Source: Delphinus delphis (Eukaryota > Chordata > Mammalia > Artiodactyla > Delphinidae). From it: DNA of 64,000 bases. This document shows, piece by piece, positions 1-11,480 of the stretch. The position numbers and the translations under genes are program-made. The notes below the pieces were generated by a model, which was not told where the DNA came from, did no database searches, and saw nothing but the letters and a program-made list of their open reading frames with translations. The stretch covers positions 10,874,680 to 10,938,679 of the forward strand of contig NC_082703.1 of the NCBI RefSeq assembly GCF_949987515.2, written 5' to 3'. Each line of letters starts with the position of its first letter. Position 1 is the stretch's first letter.

Positions 1-319
1 TTAAAAAGAAGACAAGAAAGATCTTGGGGTACACAAAGTACCAAATGTTCAGAAAAATTCAGAAATCCTTAAACTAGTATAAAATTTACTCTTTGAGCCC
101 AATGGATTTGTGAAACTGAACCCTGAAACTGATAATAATTTAAAATTTTAAAAAAAGGTACTCATAGATGAGATGTATATCAAAAGATATATGGTTTTTG
201 TTAAACCATAAAATACTCCACCAGCATTGACCATCTAGGAAACGGTCATTTAAACAAAGTCACCAAGTTTCTTTACTCTAAGAGTCTTTGGAGCCTCTGA
301 TGAGCTAATGCATACGGTG
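1..319. other. No recognised feature
   Basis: AT-rich sequence with no coding frame or repeat that I recognise. Confidence 0.5.
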
Positions 320-532
320 AAGCTCTACTGATTAAGAGTACAGGTAGTACATTCAGAGTCTGTCACTTAGTACTACGTGACCTTGGGGAAATTGCTTAAC
401 CTCTCTGAGCCACAGTTTCTACATGTGTAAGATCCCAGTAGGTTGTTCACAGGTGTGTGGTGACTTAATGAGATGAGGTACGTAAAATACTAGTGGGGTG
501 TCTGGCACATAGCAGATGCTCAAAAGTGTCAA
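320..532 (+). repeat. MIR SINE
   Basis: ACGTGACCTTGGGGAAATTG, CTTAACCTCTCTGAGCCACA and TGGCACATAGCAGATGCTCA are the MIR core and 3' end, nearly full length. Confidence 0.9.
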
Positions 533-786
533 CTGTAAACTCTAGCCCATTCTCGGTAGGGCCACAGAGACATTAATGGCCAGAATCTGTTCTGACCAGT
601 CAGTTTCCAGTTTACAACTGGCTGTTAAACAAGTGAATATCATTCTGAGTTATAGTTACAGCATGCAGTGACTCACTGCCTTTTGTAACCACACAGCCAT
701 TTTTGCTGAGTTTCAAAGAACTAGCGTTCTAAAGAAGGTATTCGTGAAATGCTGCCTTATACAAATACACGATGTTATAATTTATT

Positions 787-959
787 CCTAAGGTAAGGGT
801 GTCGGATTTAGCCCAGTAAAATATGAGTTTCAGATAAACAGCATATATTTTTAGTATAAATAAGCATGGGATATAATGATGTTAAAAATTATTCATTGTT
901 TATCTGAAATTCCAGTTTGACTGGGTGTGCTATATTTTATCTGGCAACCTTACCCTAAG
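787..959. mobile_element. Palindromic MITE-like element
   Basis: A near-palindrome of about 170 bp. Its outer arms are CTAAGGTAAGGGTG at the left and the complement of TTACCCTAAG at the right. Its inner arms are TTTCAGATAAACAGCATATA at the left and TTATTCATTGTTTATCTGAAA at the right. Such long imperfect palindromes are typical of short non-autonomous DNA transposons. Subfamily not assigned. Confidence 0.65.
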
Positions 960-1084
960 ACAAAACCTCAAGTTCATTTAAAGTACCTACCAGGAAGATG
1001 TGGTGGTGGAGAAAGGGAGTAGGGCCCTAGGCCAAATAAAAATGTCCCCAGCTGATCATTTCCATGGCACTTATTCCATTCTGC

Positions 1085-1215
1085 CTTCTTTTATGTGTAA
1101 CGTTTTAGCTGTTTCCCTAATTGGGCTGTGAATTACAGGAGTGGTGGGAACTGATTTATTTTATTTCCTACCTGGCACTTGGAACATAGAAAGCATCCAG
1201 CAGGTTTGCTTTGTT
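1085..1215 (+). repeat. L2 LINE 3' fragment
   Basis: GGGCTGTGAATTACAGGAGT and CCTACCTGGCACTTGGAACA, TAGAAAGCATCCAG follow the L2 3' end. Confidence 0.5.
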
Positions 1216-1279
1216 TTGTTTCGGTTTAAGTGAATTAAACTCAACCATTGCTTTTCTGACTTTTGTTTAAAAACACCAA

Positions 1280-1550
1280 CATGTCCTTTACAGAAAATTT
1301 GAAGAAAGCAAAGACATAAAAGGAAAAAAACAAAGCCATTCTAATGTTACTCTCCAAAGAAAAGCGATATTAGTATTTGTAAAATCCACCAGATGAGAAT
1401 TAAATCATTTATCCCCAGTGTGATTTTAATGGCTACAATATCTATTTAACCACTTCTCTTTGTTGTTTCCAATTTTATCCTACTGAAAATGATGGGATAA
1501 ACATCCTTAAGGGTAAATATTTGAATAGGTCTCAAACTCATTATTCGAAG
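1280..1550 (-). mobile_element. Possible ancient L1 fragment, reverse strand
   Basis: AT-rich sequence with segments such as CTTTACAGAAAATTTGAAGA and AATTTTATCCTACTGAAAAT, similar in style to the old antisense L1 blocks at 56.8-57.8 kb. The Tigger-like element begins just after it. Weak call. Confidence 0.35.
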
Positions 1551-1554
1551 AACC

Positions 1555-1934
1555 GTTGACCCTTGAACAACATGGGTTGGAACTGCATGAGTCCACTTAT
1601 ATGTGAATTCTTTCAATAAATATATCAGAAAAAAATTTGGAGATTTCTGACAATTTGGGGAAAAAAGTCACAGATGAACTGTGGAGCGAAGAAATATTGA
1701 AAGAATTAAGAAAAATGTATGTCATGAGGGTGCAAAATATATGTAGATATGCATGTAACATATAAAATATGTGTTAATCAACTGTTTCTGTTATTGGTAA
1801 GGCTTCCAGGAAACAGTAGGCTGTTAGTAGTTAAGTTTTCGGGGAGTCAGAAGTTATCCATGGATTTTCAACTGTGTGGGGGGGGGAGAGGGGTGTTGGG
1901 GTCTCTAACCCCCAAGCTGTTCAAGGGTCAACTG
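1555..1934. mobile_element. Tigger-like (Tc1/mariner) non-autonomous DNA transposon
   Basis: The left end GTTGACCCTTGAACAAC (1555-1571) and right end GTTCAAGGGTCAAC (1919-1932) are inverted repeats of each other. After the left end comes GGTTGGAACTGCATGAGTCC, as in Tigger-derived elements. No transposase frame remains; the small open frame at 1749-1985 is accidental. Confidence 0.8.
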
Positions 1935-1977
1935 TACTTACAAATCAAGGATATCACTGAGTGGAAATACTGCTACC

Positions 1978-2305
1978 TGCTATGAACTAAACGTCTGTAT
2001 TCCCCCAAAATTCATATGCTAAAGCCCTAAAGTGACGGTATTGGAAAATGGGGTCTTTGGCAGGTGATGATGTCATGAGGGTGGAGCCCCATGACGGGAT
2101 TAGTGTTCTTATAAGAAGAACATATGAGAATACAGGGAGAAGATGGCCATCTGCAACCAGGAATAAGGCCCTCATCGGACACTGGATCTTCCAGTGCCTT
2201 GATCTGGGACCTCACAGCCCCCAAAACCATGAGAAATAAATGTTTGTTGTTTAAGCCAGCCAGTCTCTGGTAATTTGTTGCAGCAGCCCAAGGTAATACC
2301 TTACT
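1978..2305 (+). mobile_element. MaLR-type LTR (solo LTR)
   Basis: An endogenous-retrovirus-like (ERVL-MaLR) LTR: starts TGCTATGAACTAAACG, then CCCCCAAAATTCATATGCTA, GTCATGAGGGTGGAGCCCC, TTCTTATAAGAAGAA and the polyadenylation region GAGAAATAAATG near 2231-2242, closing with TTTAAGCCAGCCAGTCTCTG. No internal retroviral region is attached. Confidence 0.85.
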
Positions 2306-2887
2306 CAAGCACAGATTTCCTCTGGAACATCAGTGACTTCAAAATTGCCTTATGAATAGACAGAAAACTTGAATAGACAATCACCATAGAAGAATTAGGA
2401 GAGACAAAGGTCTAGCCCCTCACCCTCCCACGCCCCAAGGTACTAAGCCCAGACTCAAGAGCTAATGATAACTCAAGTATTCAAACTGTTTCAGAGTTTA
2501 GACTACGACGCGTCCCAATTCGTTTTACCAAGCTAACAAACCCTGACCACTCGAGGTACAACTCAAATTTAAAATAATCTCAACTCTGAACGTGGAAGAG
2601 CTCTAAATAAAATTAGCAAATTAAATATGACCATGTGGTCAAAGAATCAAATAAGAACAAATAAGGTTTATTTCAAGAATAAGTTGATTCCAACTAGGAA
2701 CTAGATTTATTGTTCCTACTAGCTCACGACTTAAACAGATCAAAGAAGAAAAATGTCCTCTGCATGATGCCAGGAAAATCATTTGATAAAATTCCAAATC
2801 CAGTCCTGTAACAATCCACAGTGAGGTGTTCAATAAAACGTGTTTTATATAATAAGGTACAACCAGTAGAAGCCTTTAGCCCACATT
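2306..2887. other. No recognised feature
   Basis: Unique-looking AT-rich sequence between the MaLR LTR and the hAT fragment. Short chance frames only. Confidence 0.5.
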
Positions 2888-3100
2888 ATCCTGGCACTGT
2901 CCAATCGGGTAGCTACTAGCCACGTATGGCTCTTTAATTAAAATAAAAATTCGATAAAATTAAAATTTTCCTCCTTTAGTCATTCTAGTCACATTCCAAG
3001 TGTTCAATGTAGCAAATGACTACCACACTGGAGAGCGCAGACAGGAAGCCTTGCCGTCAACACAGCAAGTCCTATTTGATGGCGTGCTGCTCTAGAAAAT
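2888..3100. mobile_element. hAT-like MITE fragment
   Basis: GGCACTGTCCAATCGGGTAG, CTAGCCACGTATGGCT and an AT-rich middle (AATTAAAATAAAAATTCG) recall the 'chance of GTCCAAT... TAGCCACATGTGGCT' class of short hAT elements. The right end is decayed. Confidence 0.6.
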
Positions 3101-3144
3101 CCAGAGCAGATTCCCAGGTGTACATACATGGGGTCGTAAACATT

Positions 3145-3405
3145 TAATAAGAGCTAACTTTACTGAGGGCGCCTAAAATGCCACGCACGATTTTAAGCGT
3201 TTAACGTGTTCATATTATCTTAGTTAATCCTCATAAGGTAGAATGTATCCCTTATTATTTTCTCCATTTTATGGCTATGAAATCAGTAGAATAGGAAAGA
3301 GGTTAAATACATCAAAGTTTACATACTTTTTCAGTGGGAGATCTGGGATTCCAGTCCAGGAAGTCTGTCTCCAGAAGCACACTGTGCTTTTAAGTGTGAG
3401 GCTAC
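3145..3405 (-). repeat. MIR SINE, reverse
   Basis: AGTTAATCCTCATAAGGTAG, TATTTTCTCCATTTTATGGC, GAAAGAGGTTAAATAC and GATCTGGGATTCCAGTCCAG are the complement of the MIR body. Confidence 0.8.
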
Positions 3406-3474
3406 ATGGCAGCCCCGTGTCAAAGGTGGCAATTCAACCGAACGGGAAAAGACAAAATGCTCACTAAACTGTGT

Positions 3475-4850
3475 TATGGCAAATGGCTATCCATTTGGGG
3501 AAAAATTAATCAGGTATGTACTTACAGGCTTTAAAAGACAGAGTCGTAAATACATACGTGGGTTAAAAAATGTAATTGTAAAACACTAAAGTCATAAAAG
3601 CTCTAGGAGAAAGCGTAGCATTTTCACACTCTTAGGGATAGTCTAGGGAAAAGGTAGTGCACAAAGGAAATAAAACTCAACCTTTACATAAAGAGCATAA
3701 TCCGCTTAAATAGGTAAAAATTAAAAACTGCTGTTGTGATGAAAGAAACTATAATCAAGCTTGAAAGACAGCAATAAGGTGGTGGGAAATATTTGAAACA
3801 AAAATAAAGTGTTCAGGGCTTCCCTGGTGGCACAGTGGTTGAGAGTCCGCCTGCCGATGCAGGGGACGCGGGTTCGTGCCCCGGTCCGGGAAGATCCCAC
3901 ATGCCGCGGAGCGGCTGGTTCCGTGAGCCATGGCCGCTGAGCCTGCGCGTCCGGAGCCTGTGCTCCGCAACGGGAGAGGCCACAACAGTGAGAGGCCCGC
4001 GTACCGCAAAATAAATAAATAAAGTGTCCATTTTCATAAAGAGGTTGCACAAATCTGTTAGAAAAAGACAAATAGGCCTGTCAAAAAAGAGGCCAAGTAT
4101 ATGGGCAAATACCTCCCTGAAGAAGAAATACAAATGACCAATAAAAATATGAAAAGATGTTCAAATTCACTGATAATCACAGAAATGTAAAATTAAACAG
4201 GATACCATAACTCACCCATGACACTGGACCATTTTCCAAGGGCGATTAGAGGCAGTGTTACAGTGTAGGTGCACAAAACTCCTTATAAATTATTGGCAGT
4301 TGGGTAACTGATATGTGCTCTAGAGGATAATGCCTATCAGATTTTAAAATGAGGACTTTTTTGGTCTAGCAATTCCACTTTTGGGAATCCAAGGCATGTC
4401 ACAAAGATTTACACACAAGGGATATTCTTTGCATGGCAACAGCGTTTATAAAATGAGAAAACTGTACACAACCTAAATGCCTATCAATTATTGTGATTAA
4501 ATAAACCGCACTTTATCCACACTACGACATAACGTGCATTCCTTTAAAAGAATGAAATGCATGTCCTTGACATTTGGAATGATTTCTAAGATATATTATT
4601 TATGTGAAAAAGCAAAACAAGACTCTTCTCTTACCCTTCCAATTTATCTATGCTTATAACTTGGCAACAAAAAGGGCTGTAAGAATACACACCAAAACGC
4701 TAACATGTATATCTCTGAGAAATGTGATTTGGGAGGGGATTACAAGGGGGAAAAAAGAAAACTTAGGTTTTCTTTTTACTTATTATACTTAGGTATTAAT
4801 TTAATGTTGTGTAGAGAGGATGTATTAACATTGTGATCAACCAAATAAAA
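3475..4850 (+). mobile_element. Ancient L1 fragment (ORF2 and 3' region), split by a SINE
   Basis: Decayed L1 sequence: AAGGTAGTGCACAAAGGAAA-type text before the SINE, then after it GACCAATAAAAATATGAAAA, TTCAAATTCACTGATAATCA and TCTAGCAATTCCACTTTTGG, all in the order of L1 ORF2. The CHR-2 SINE at 3816-4016 interrupts it. Edges are approximate. Confidence 0.75.
3816..4016 (+). repeat. CHR-2 type cetacean SINE
   Basis: A full-length tRNA-derived SINE. A box-A-like TGGCACAGTGG is at 3828-3838 and a box-B-like GGTTCGTGCCC at 3871-3881, followed by the CHR-2 body and an AAATAAAT tail. The 11-bp target duplication AAATAAAGTGT is at 3802-3812 and 4017-4027. It interrupts an older L1 fragment. Pol III boxes are recognisable, but transcription cannot be judged. 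Confidence 0.95.
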
Positions 4851-5334
4851 AAGAGAGGACAAGAAAACCCACAACAAATGCACTTAATAATAAACTGGTG
4901 CCTAGTATGTGTGTACTAGCTTTTCTCATCCAATTCCTCTTTCCCTCTTTTTTGGACAGATTGTCTGTCTATGAGTCAAGAGGAAAGAGAGAATATCACA
5001 TGAATGATTTGCCCTGGACCGCTACTATAGCTGAGATCCACAGTTATCTGTGTCTGTGAGACACTCTTTCCACAAGAAGGATCTTGTAAATTTCTTCAGT
5101 GTTTTTTATCAAATCTTAGGAGTAGGTACTACTACAGCAGCTAAACGAGATGGTCTGCAGGTTTGGAGGAAGACAATTCAGCTGGTGCGTGCTTTCAGCC
5201 ACTGTGGTTCTTTAGTGATGAAGTTCATCTTTTCTTAAAAGTCTCGGACCTGGCTGCATTGTGGCCTTAGACAATTCCAGATTCCCAAAGTAGTTTCGTC
5301 TGGCAGAGGGTGAGGGGAAGAGACACCTTGCAAG
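4851..5334. other. No recognised feature
   Basis: Unique-looking sequence after the ancient L1; no coding or repeat signal seen. Confidence 0.5.
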
Positions 5335-5695
5335 AGTGGTTCTCAGAGCGTGGTGCAGGGACTCCTGAGGGATCCCTGAGAGCTTTTCAGGGGTTCTGTA
5401 GGTCAATACTATTTTCATGGCAACACTAAGATGTGATGTGCCTGCTTCCCTCTCATTCTTTAACAAATCTACAGTGAAATTTTCCTGCAGCTACAGGACA
5501 TGTGGCGATGTCATTGCTCTGGTGACTAACAGAAATGTGTCCTTGGGTATTCTTCTGCTTTAGACTTTTCTCAGCTTTAATTTCTAACGTGAAAAAAATG
5601 ACAGAACCCACATTAAAAAAAAAAAAAAACTCTTTGGCATCTTGGCGCGTAAAGGGATTCTGAGACCAAAATTTTAAGTATTCCTGCTTTACAAC
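5335..5695. mobile_element. hAT-Charlie-like DNA transposon fragment
   Basis: Left end AGTGGTTCTCAGAGCGTGGT with GGGATCCCTGAGAGC, and a right part GGGATTCTGAGACCAAAATT that is roughly the complement of a hAT terminal region. The usual text between (CTATTTTCATGGCAACACTA) is present. An internal run of about 15 A residues lies at 5613-5629. No transposase coding is left. Confidence 0.65.
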
Positions 5696-6204
5696 ATCCT
5701 TACGATTAGGATACATTCTGGCTTCCTTCATAATTTCTTTAGTGACAAATCCTTACAAAATACTTTCTAATCATTGCGTTCATCATGTTCTGTAGGAATC
5801 ATGTGAAGAAGTTCACTGATAACATAAAAATCTGAAAAACCAAAAAATCATAAGCTCAAAATCGAGAAGGACTCACTCACCCCCCCAGCAGGTTTACCCA
5901 GTCCACCCACTGTCCGAGGTAATGGCCATAGGGCCCAGAACTTAAAGGTGGCTTCCTTGCCTGACCTCTATGTGCTGCTTCTTGCCCATCAAACTTACCA
6001 AACTTTCACTGAAACGCATGAAATTTATCACCAAGCCTCCTCCCCCTCCCTAAGGTAACTTGACACCAAAAAGAGAAAGAAATTCACATGAGGGTGTTCT
6101 CCGAGTAGATAACATTTTGCTCTTTTAATAAAAGCAAATACATTTTATTTCTCAAAATCACCTTCCTTCAATAGATTTCCTTAAATAATAATTTGGAAAA
6201 ACAT
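5696..6204. other. No recognised feature
   Basis: Unique-looking sequence between a hAT fragment and a short retroelement tail. Confidence 0.5.
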
Positions 6205-6290
6205 AGTAAAATGGAACTATACACTTTAAATGGGTGAATTTTATGGTATGAGGATTATATCAATAAAGCTGCTAAAAAACAGTGAGATGG
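6205..6290 (+). mobile_element. Possible old L1 or LTR 3' tail
   Basis: About 80 bp containing ACACTTTAAATGGGTGAATT, TTATGGTATG and TCAATAAAGCTGCTAAAAAA, an arrangement common at the 3' ends of old retroelements. Too short for a firm family call. Confidence 0.4.
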
Positions 6291-6424
6291 ACTTTGCTCT
6301 TTTATTTATCCGTCTTTTAAATTTAATAGTAGAATTTCTGTCTTATAACAAAAATAATAATAGTGATGACTTATGGGACATATATTTTCTTAGGCATCCA
6401 TCGTTAAAATGGTCTATGTAAGGG

Positions 6425-6605
6425 AACTCATTTAATGCGAACGACATCCTTAAGAAATAGACACCATCAGTATCCAGATATTTCAGATGAGGAAACTGAG
6501 TAGAGAAGTTAAGAAATTTCCTGAAATTTTGTAGTTAGTAAATGACAGTGATAGGATTCAAACCCAGACGTTCATGGCAAAGTCCATGATCTTATTAGCT
6601 TCTGT
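6425..6605 (-). repeat. MIR SINE, reverse
   Basis: TCAGATGAGGAAACTGAGTA, GAGAAGTTAAGAAATTTCCT and GATAGGATTCAAACCCAGAC are the complement of the MIR core. Confidence 0.85.
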
Positions 6606-6699
6606 GTTTATTTACTCTGCAGGATAAACTATGCTATGCACGCTAGTTATAGAAAATTCAGACAGTACTGAAAGGCATTTATAAGAGAACAAAAAATGT

Positions 6700-7465
6700 C
6701 AAAAACACTGCTTTCTAATATCATTATTCATTTTGAGGGGCATTCATATTACCTATAATGTTATATGTGATAATTATACATAAAATTATAGTATATTCAA
6801 GTTTCCTCAGGTTAAGATTGTATATATTTTCACTTAACACTGTATTCATTGTATTTCTCATGTCCTTATCATTCTCTTTTCTTGCGCAGTTAGGCTGTTC
6901 CCAGTTGTTCCTTATTATTATTGTTATTTTTAAAATTTATTTTTGGCCGTGTTGGGTCTTCGTTGCTTTGTGCGGGCTTTCCCTAGTTGCAGCGAGCGGG
7001 GACTACTCTTCGTTGCGGTGCACGGGCTTCTCATTGCGGTGGCTTCTCTTGTTGTAGAGCACGGGCTCTAGGCGCACAGGCTCAGTAGTTGCGGCACACG
7101 GGCTTAGGTGCTCCGCGGCATGTGGGATCTTCCTGGACCAGGGCTCGAACCTGTGTCCCCTGCATTGGCAGGCGGATTCTTAACCACTGTGCCACCAGGA
7201 AAGCCCAGCTTTTCCTTATTATAAATGGTACTGCCATGAGCATCTATAAACACAATCTTTTACTGCATCTCTGATGATGCTACTTAGGCCAGATTATTTT
7301 ATGGAATAACTCTATTTTCATAGTCAAACAATTAAAAAGAGGAAAACTAAACCACTTTTACACCCACCAGCAATGCCTGAGAGTGCCTATTTCCTTACAA
7401 CCTTGATTACACTGAACAATTTTATTCCATCTGCCAATATGATAAGTGAAAAATGATTTCTTAAT
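6700..7465 (-). mobile_element. Ancient L1 fragment, reverse strand, split by a SINE
   Basis: The segment after the SINE (7223-7465) has CACCCACCAGCAATGCCTGA, GAGTGCCTATTTCC and TCTGCCAATATGATA, the complement of old L1 ORF2. The left part (6700-6899) is AT-rich and less certain. The long-form SINE at 6919-7203 lies inside. Confidence 0.65.
6919..7203 (-). repeat. Long-form CHR-type SINE
   Basis: Reverse-orientation tRNA-derived SINE of the longer form. The complement of the tRNA-like part lies at 7100-7203, preceded by GC-rich repeats of a CGGGCTTC-like unit and an A/T-rich tail at the left. The flanks CCCAGTTGTTCCTTATTAT (6900-6918) and CCCAGCTTTTCCTTATTAT (7204-7222) form a 19-bp target duplication with two mismatches. 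It sits in an ancient reverse-strand L1 fragment. Confidence 0.92.
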
Positions 7466-9549
7466 GGTTTCATCTATTTCTAATGTAGTTAAGAAATCAA
7501 ACCAAATAGGCTCATTTAAGAATTATTCAACGAGCACATGTAGACATTAGACAGAGACCCGAGCATGCCTTTTCTTGTGGAATAACTACTCTGTGACAAA
7601 TCATGTCTCATTTCCTAACCCATCTGTTTGTCTTCTCATTAGGTCAACTCCAGTCCCCTAACACATGAGGACGGTACTGTGTGGGCAAGTCAACGTGATT
7701 TTCCTTCCAATAAAGGGAGAGAGAATTTCTGCTATTTAACGTGGTATAATTAAGTAGGAAGCATTAGCAGTGGTATGAGGAGTGAAAAATTATTATTCTA
7801 ATGGGCTGGAGAAGCGAGTTTCTCACCACTGAGAGCCTATTCACCATGAATCACTGGCCTATAAACCATCCCCCGCTGCGTTGAGTCAAACAGTCAGATA
7901 TTTTTATCTTGGGCTTCCTTTTATCAAACGGTCTAATTGGATTTTTTAAATCTGTTATTAGATGGAAATAGCAAACTGGCACTACAGGAAGGCTCCCCAT
8001 ATGCTGGTAGATGCTTCCATAGTTCTGCTAGATTTAATCACATTTCATTCAGAAAGATTAGCTAAAAATGAAGAAGGAGATAGATTTTTTTTTCCAACGG
8101 AATTGGTAAGAACAGAGTAGTAGCTTCAGACTGGGCAGAGGTTTGACAAGGTAGAGTGGGAGCCTGCTCTGCTCCAGCCGAAGAAACTAAAGCCGAAAAA
8201 ACTAAAATTCCTGGACGGAAAAAACAAGAGGCATTAAGTCTTGGTATTCAAACATCTTCTAAAATCTACAGGTATGTGTTTTTTCTGCCATTTTTTGTAA
8301 TGACATGAGTATTACATTTTTGTAATATTAGTATTGCAATTTTGTTATAAAACATTGGAAAACAGTAATATAAAAACATTTAAAATTACCTGTAATTTCA
8401 CATCCCATCCCAGAGACCTTCATGTTTTAATGGATTTCTTCCTCCAAAAAGTGTTATGTTTATTTAAAAAAACAAAATGTCACTTCCCATACCTTTGACA
8501 ACTACGTAGTAAGTAGAAAAAGGGGAACACCGTAGTATTTATAATACTGAAGATAGCACTGAACTAAGTAATATGCGTTTACTAACAGAAGAGATAGATT
8601 ATGGTAGAAGCCTGGATTCCAACATTTCAGCCAGGCATGGTTTTCCTTTCCCAATAATTAAGATAATAATTCTAGTCAGGGAGAAGTACTGTCTTGATAG
8701 TAGGAAAAGTATCAACTGGCTACAGAGAAGGCAGTTGCCAATATTCAGAAGAAAACAAAAGCATCTTCAGTCTTCTTTAGATAGTTAAGATCTATGGCTT
8801 TAAAAACATAGCGTTCAAAAGACTGGGGGGGAATTTATAGAGGTCCTTGGCCACTGATAATAATTTCCATTTTCCCTTCCATGCCCCCCTTTTAATCCAA
8901 TAGGTATCTAATTAATACCCGATTTAGCTGTGTATCCTGAGTGGCTTACCAAGAGTCACTGAAGCCTGAAGGACCATTGGATAGCCCATGACTCAGAGAT
9001 GCTGTTGAGGCACCTGAGCGTTTGTGAACTCTTCTACCAAGAGGTACAACACAAGTGCTTTTCCATCACCTCCCAATAAGACTGGTTCTAGTTATTTTAA
9101 AACCACCTTAGTTTTAATGTTTCGGCATTAGATTTAATTTGTGCATTCTTTCTCTCTTTCTTTCCTGAAACCTTGTCGGTGGGGTGTGATCTTGACAAAC
9201 TGAATTGGGAAATGCTCACCCTGGCAAGCTAACAGTCCACGTTTCATCAGTCTTCAATCACTGCTATTCTTGCCTTCCTCAGGAAAAGTAAAGAGGGTGA
9301 ACTGTACTACTAGGCAAATGTCTGATTTTTCTAAAGGACCATGCAGCGCAGAAAATGACTCTCTGAGTTTGTTCCTTTTTTCCTTTACAATGCAGCAGTG
9401 GTCACACTACTTTCTGCCAAGGCGATGGAGCCAAAGAACAGAATTTTGGTGAATACCCTTGTATTTGATTTCTCATTAAAAAAATTCATTTATATCTCCT
9501 TATCTCAAATTTCTGTGTGAAAAAAATTTTATAATCACAAACCTCTCAT
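7466..9549. other. Unique sequence, no gene recognised
   Basis: About 2.1 kb without recognised repeats. It includes a TAAT-rich patch at 7890-7985 (for example CTAATTGG at 7933-7940) and an AT-rich segment at 8290-8410 that may be a worn retroelement. Open frames are short and show no family resemblance. Confidence 0.5.
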
Positions 9550-9563
9550 AAAATTACAGTTCT

Positions 9564-9769
9564 GGGCTTCCCTCGTGGCGCAGTGGTTGAGAGTCCGCCT
9601 GCCGATGCAGGGGACACGGGTTCGTGCCCCGGTCTGGGAGGATCCCACGTGCCGCGGAGCTGCTGGGCCCGTGAGCCATGGCCGCTGAGCCTGCGCGTCC
9701 GGAGCCTGTGCTCCGCAACGGGAGAGGCCACAGCAGTGAGAGGCCCGTGTACCGCCAAAAAAAAAAAAA
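9564..9769 (+). repeat. CHR-2 type cetacean SINE
   Basis: Full-length SINE with the same body as the copy near 3.8 kb and an 18-base uninterrupted poly(A) tail. Flanks 9550-9564 and 9770-9784 match over 15 bp with one mismatch (AAAATTACAGTTCTG against AAAATTACAATTCTG), a target-site duplication. The nearly pure tail and near-perfect duplication suggest a fairly recent insertion. Confidence 0.95.
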
Positions 9770-9784
9770 AAAATTACAATTCTG

Positions 9785-10499
9785 ATCTCCAGGTGGTAAT
9801 TATGTATGGTCAGAGAATAACTGAGAAAAAAAGTGACCGTTGAACTTTTATGTCTAGTTACTGGGTGAGGTTCCTCCCATTCACTCTTTCTAATCTTTGT
9901 TACTCCATTCCATCAAGATTTAAGAGATAATATGCGCTGGCCACTTTTGATTACATAAGTAATGAAGAATCAGTGTAGGAATATTTGTAAAATAAAGAAC
10001 GATCAAAAAGAAAATAAAAATAATTTTAACAGCACTAGAGATACCATCCTTATAACATTTTAATATATTTCCAGTATATTTCTAAGTATCTAAGCTATTA
10101 ATAATGATGTTTGTTTACTTTATAATATACCATATGTACATTCTCAAGTGACTGTTCTAAAAAGTGGCATTTAAAGATCGAAAGTATTTCATTTTTTATG
10201 CACCACAAATTCATTCATTTCTTTTATATTTGTTTCCATGTGTTTTCCATAATAAAACTACCAATTTGGTGACCATCCTTACAGATGTAATTCTGAACAC
10301 ATTTCTGATTAAGAAAGTCATTCTTAAAAAAAAAAGTATGTTGCTGGTGTGAATATGTCAATTTCTCACTAAGAAACATCAGATGATTTGCAAAATTTTC
10401 ATGAGAGAACACGCAAAAAAGAGTACATTCAAGTCGATTAAAATCTTCACCCTAACCATAATTGACGTCAATGAGTTTAAACTCATTCTTACAATTCAC
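9785..10499. other. AT-rich sequence, no gene recognised
   Basis: Strongly AT-rich. Segments near 9960-10110 could be part of a decayed L1, but I cannot assign them. Confidence 0.45.
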
Positions 10500-10695
10500 T
10501 GAGGGTACAGCTAACATTTGTAAAGGTCCTCTAGCATCTCAGGCACTATTATATATTTTTACAACTATTATTTATCATTTGGTTCTCATAATATCTTATA
10601 AAATTTATTATATAGATTCTGTGATCCCCAGTTTGCAAATGAGGAGACTACCGTCCAGTTACAACCAAAGTCACCTGTTTTTGTGGCAATTGGGA
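10500..10695 (-). repeat. MIR SINE, reverse, diverged
   Basis: CTCAGGCACTATTATATATT, GGTTCTCATAATATCTTA and TTTGCAAATGAGGAGACTAC fit the complement of MIR, with many changes. Confidence 0.65.
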
Positions 10696-10884
10696 CTAAA
10701 AGCTCCTGTGACTGGTATATGACTGACATGAGCTTTCTCTATGACAATAGTGTAATCAGTACCTCTGTGACAGAGGTCCTCCTATTTTGTTTTCCATCAA
10801 TTAGTTCTGATCCACAGACTAAGCAAAACTGATACATTCATGTAAAACCACCCTGTTACTGATGTAATAATTGGAGTCATCTTG

Positions 10885-11480
10885 TTAAAACGTAAGTCTG
10901 ATCATGTCACTCCTCTGCAGAACATCTTCGAGGTTTGCCACCTGGTACCAACAGCTGAAGTCACCGCAAGCAAGCGTCACTGTAATCTACACTCCCCACG
11001 CTTACCTTCCTGATCTCATTGCCACGTCATGCAGGGCACTGCAGCCACACCAGCCTGCTGGCTCTTCTCCAAACATACCGTGCCCATTCCCGCCTTTGAA
11101 CTTGCCGTTTCTCCTCCCAGTGTGGCCGTCTTCCACAGGTCCACACTGATTACTCACTCAGCTCCCTCAAATCTTTACTAAAAAGATCGCATCCTTCATG
11201 ACCTGATCTCCCAGTTGAAAACTTCAACATGCCCTGTACCTTATCCCCCTTTCCTTCTGCTTCCTCTGTGGCCCTATCACAGAACTCTCAGCAAGAGTTA
11301 CTGAATGAGTGGCTAATGTCATCCATTCCTAGTTCTTGCCTCTGATTAGCGTTCTAGGTACATGAATATAGCTCCATGAGAACAGAGGTGATCATTTCAT
11401 TCCCTGCTACATTCCTGGCTCACAGAAACATGAGCGGCCCGTGGTAGGCACACAAGAAATACTTGCTGAAAATATGAATG
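10885..11480 (+). repeat. L2 LINE 3' region
   Basis: CTGATCATGTCACTCCTCTG, CACACCAGCCTGCTGGCTCT, CCCATTCCCGCCTTTGAACT, GCTCCCTCAAATCTTTACTA and a tail near GGTAGGCACACAAGAAATAC run in L2 order. The open frame at 10904-11149 is not a host gene. Confidence 0.85.

Noticed and set aside
3828..3881. tRNA-like promoter boxes (possible tRNA gene)
   Set aside because: Box A and box B belong to the tRNA-derived head of a SINE, and no cloverleaf tRNA with intact stems is present.
3721..4133. Minus-strand frames of 84-116 codons
   Set aside because: They are the complement of the CHR-2 SINE at 3816-4016 plus flanking L1.
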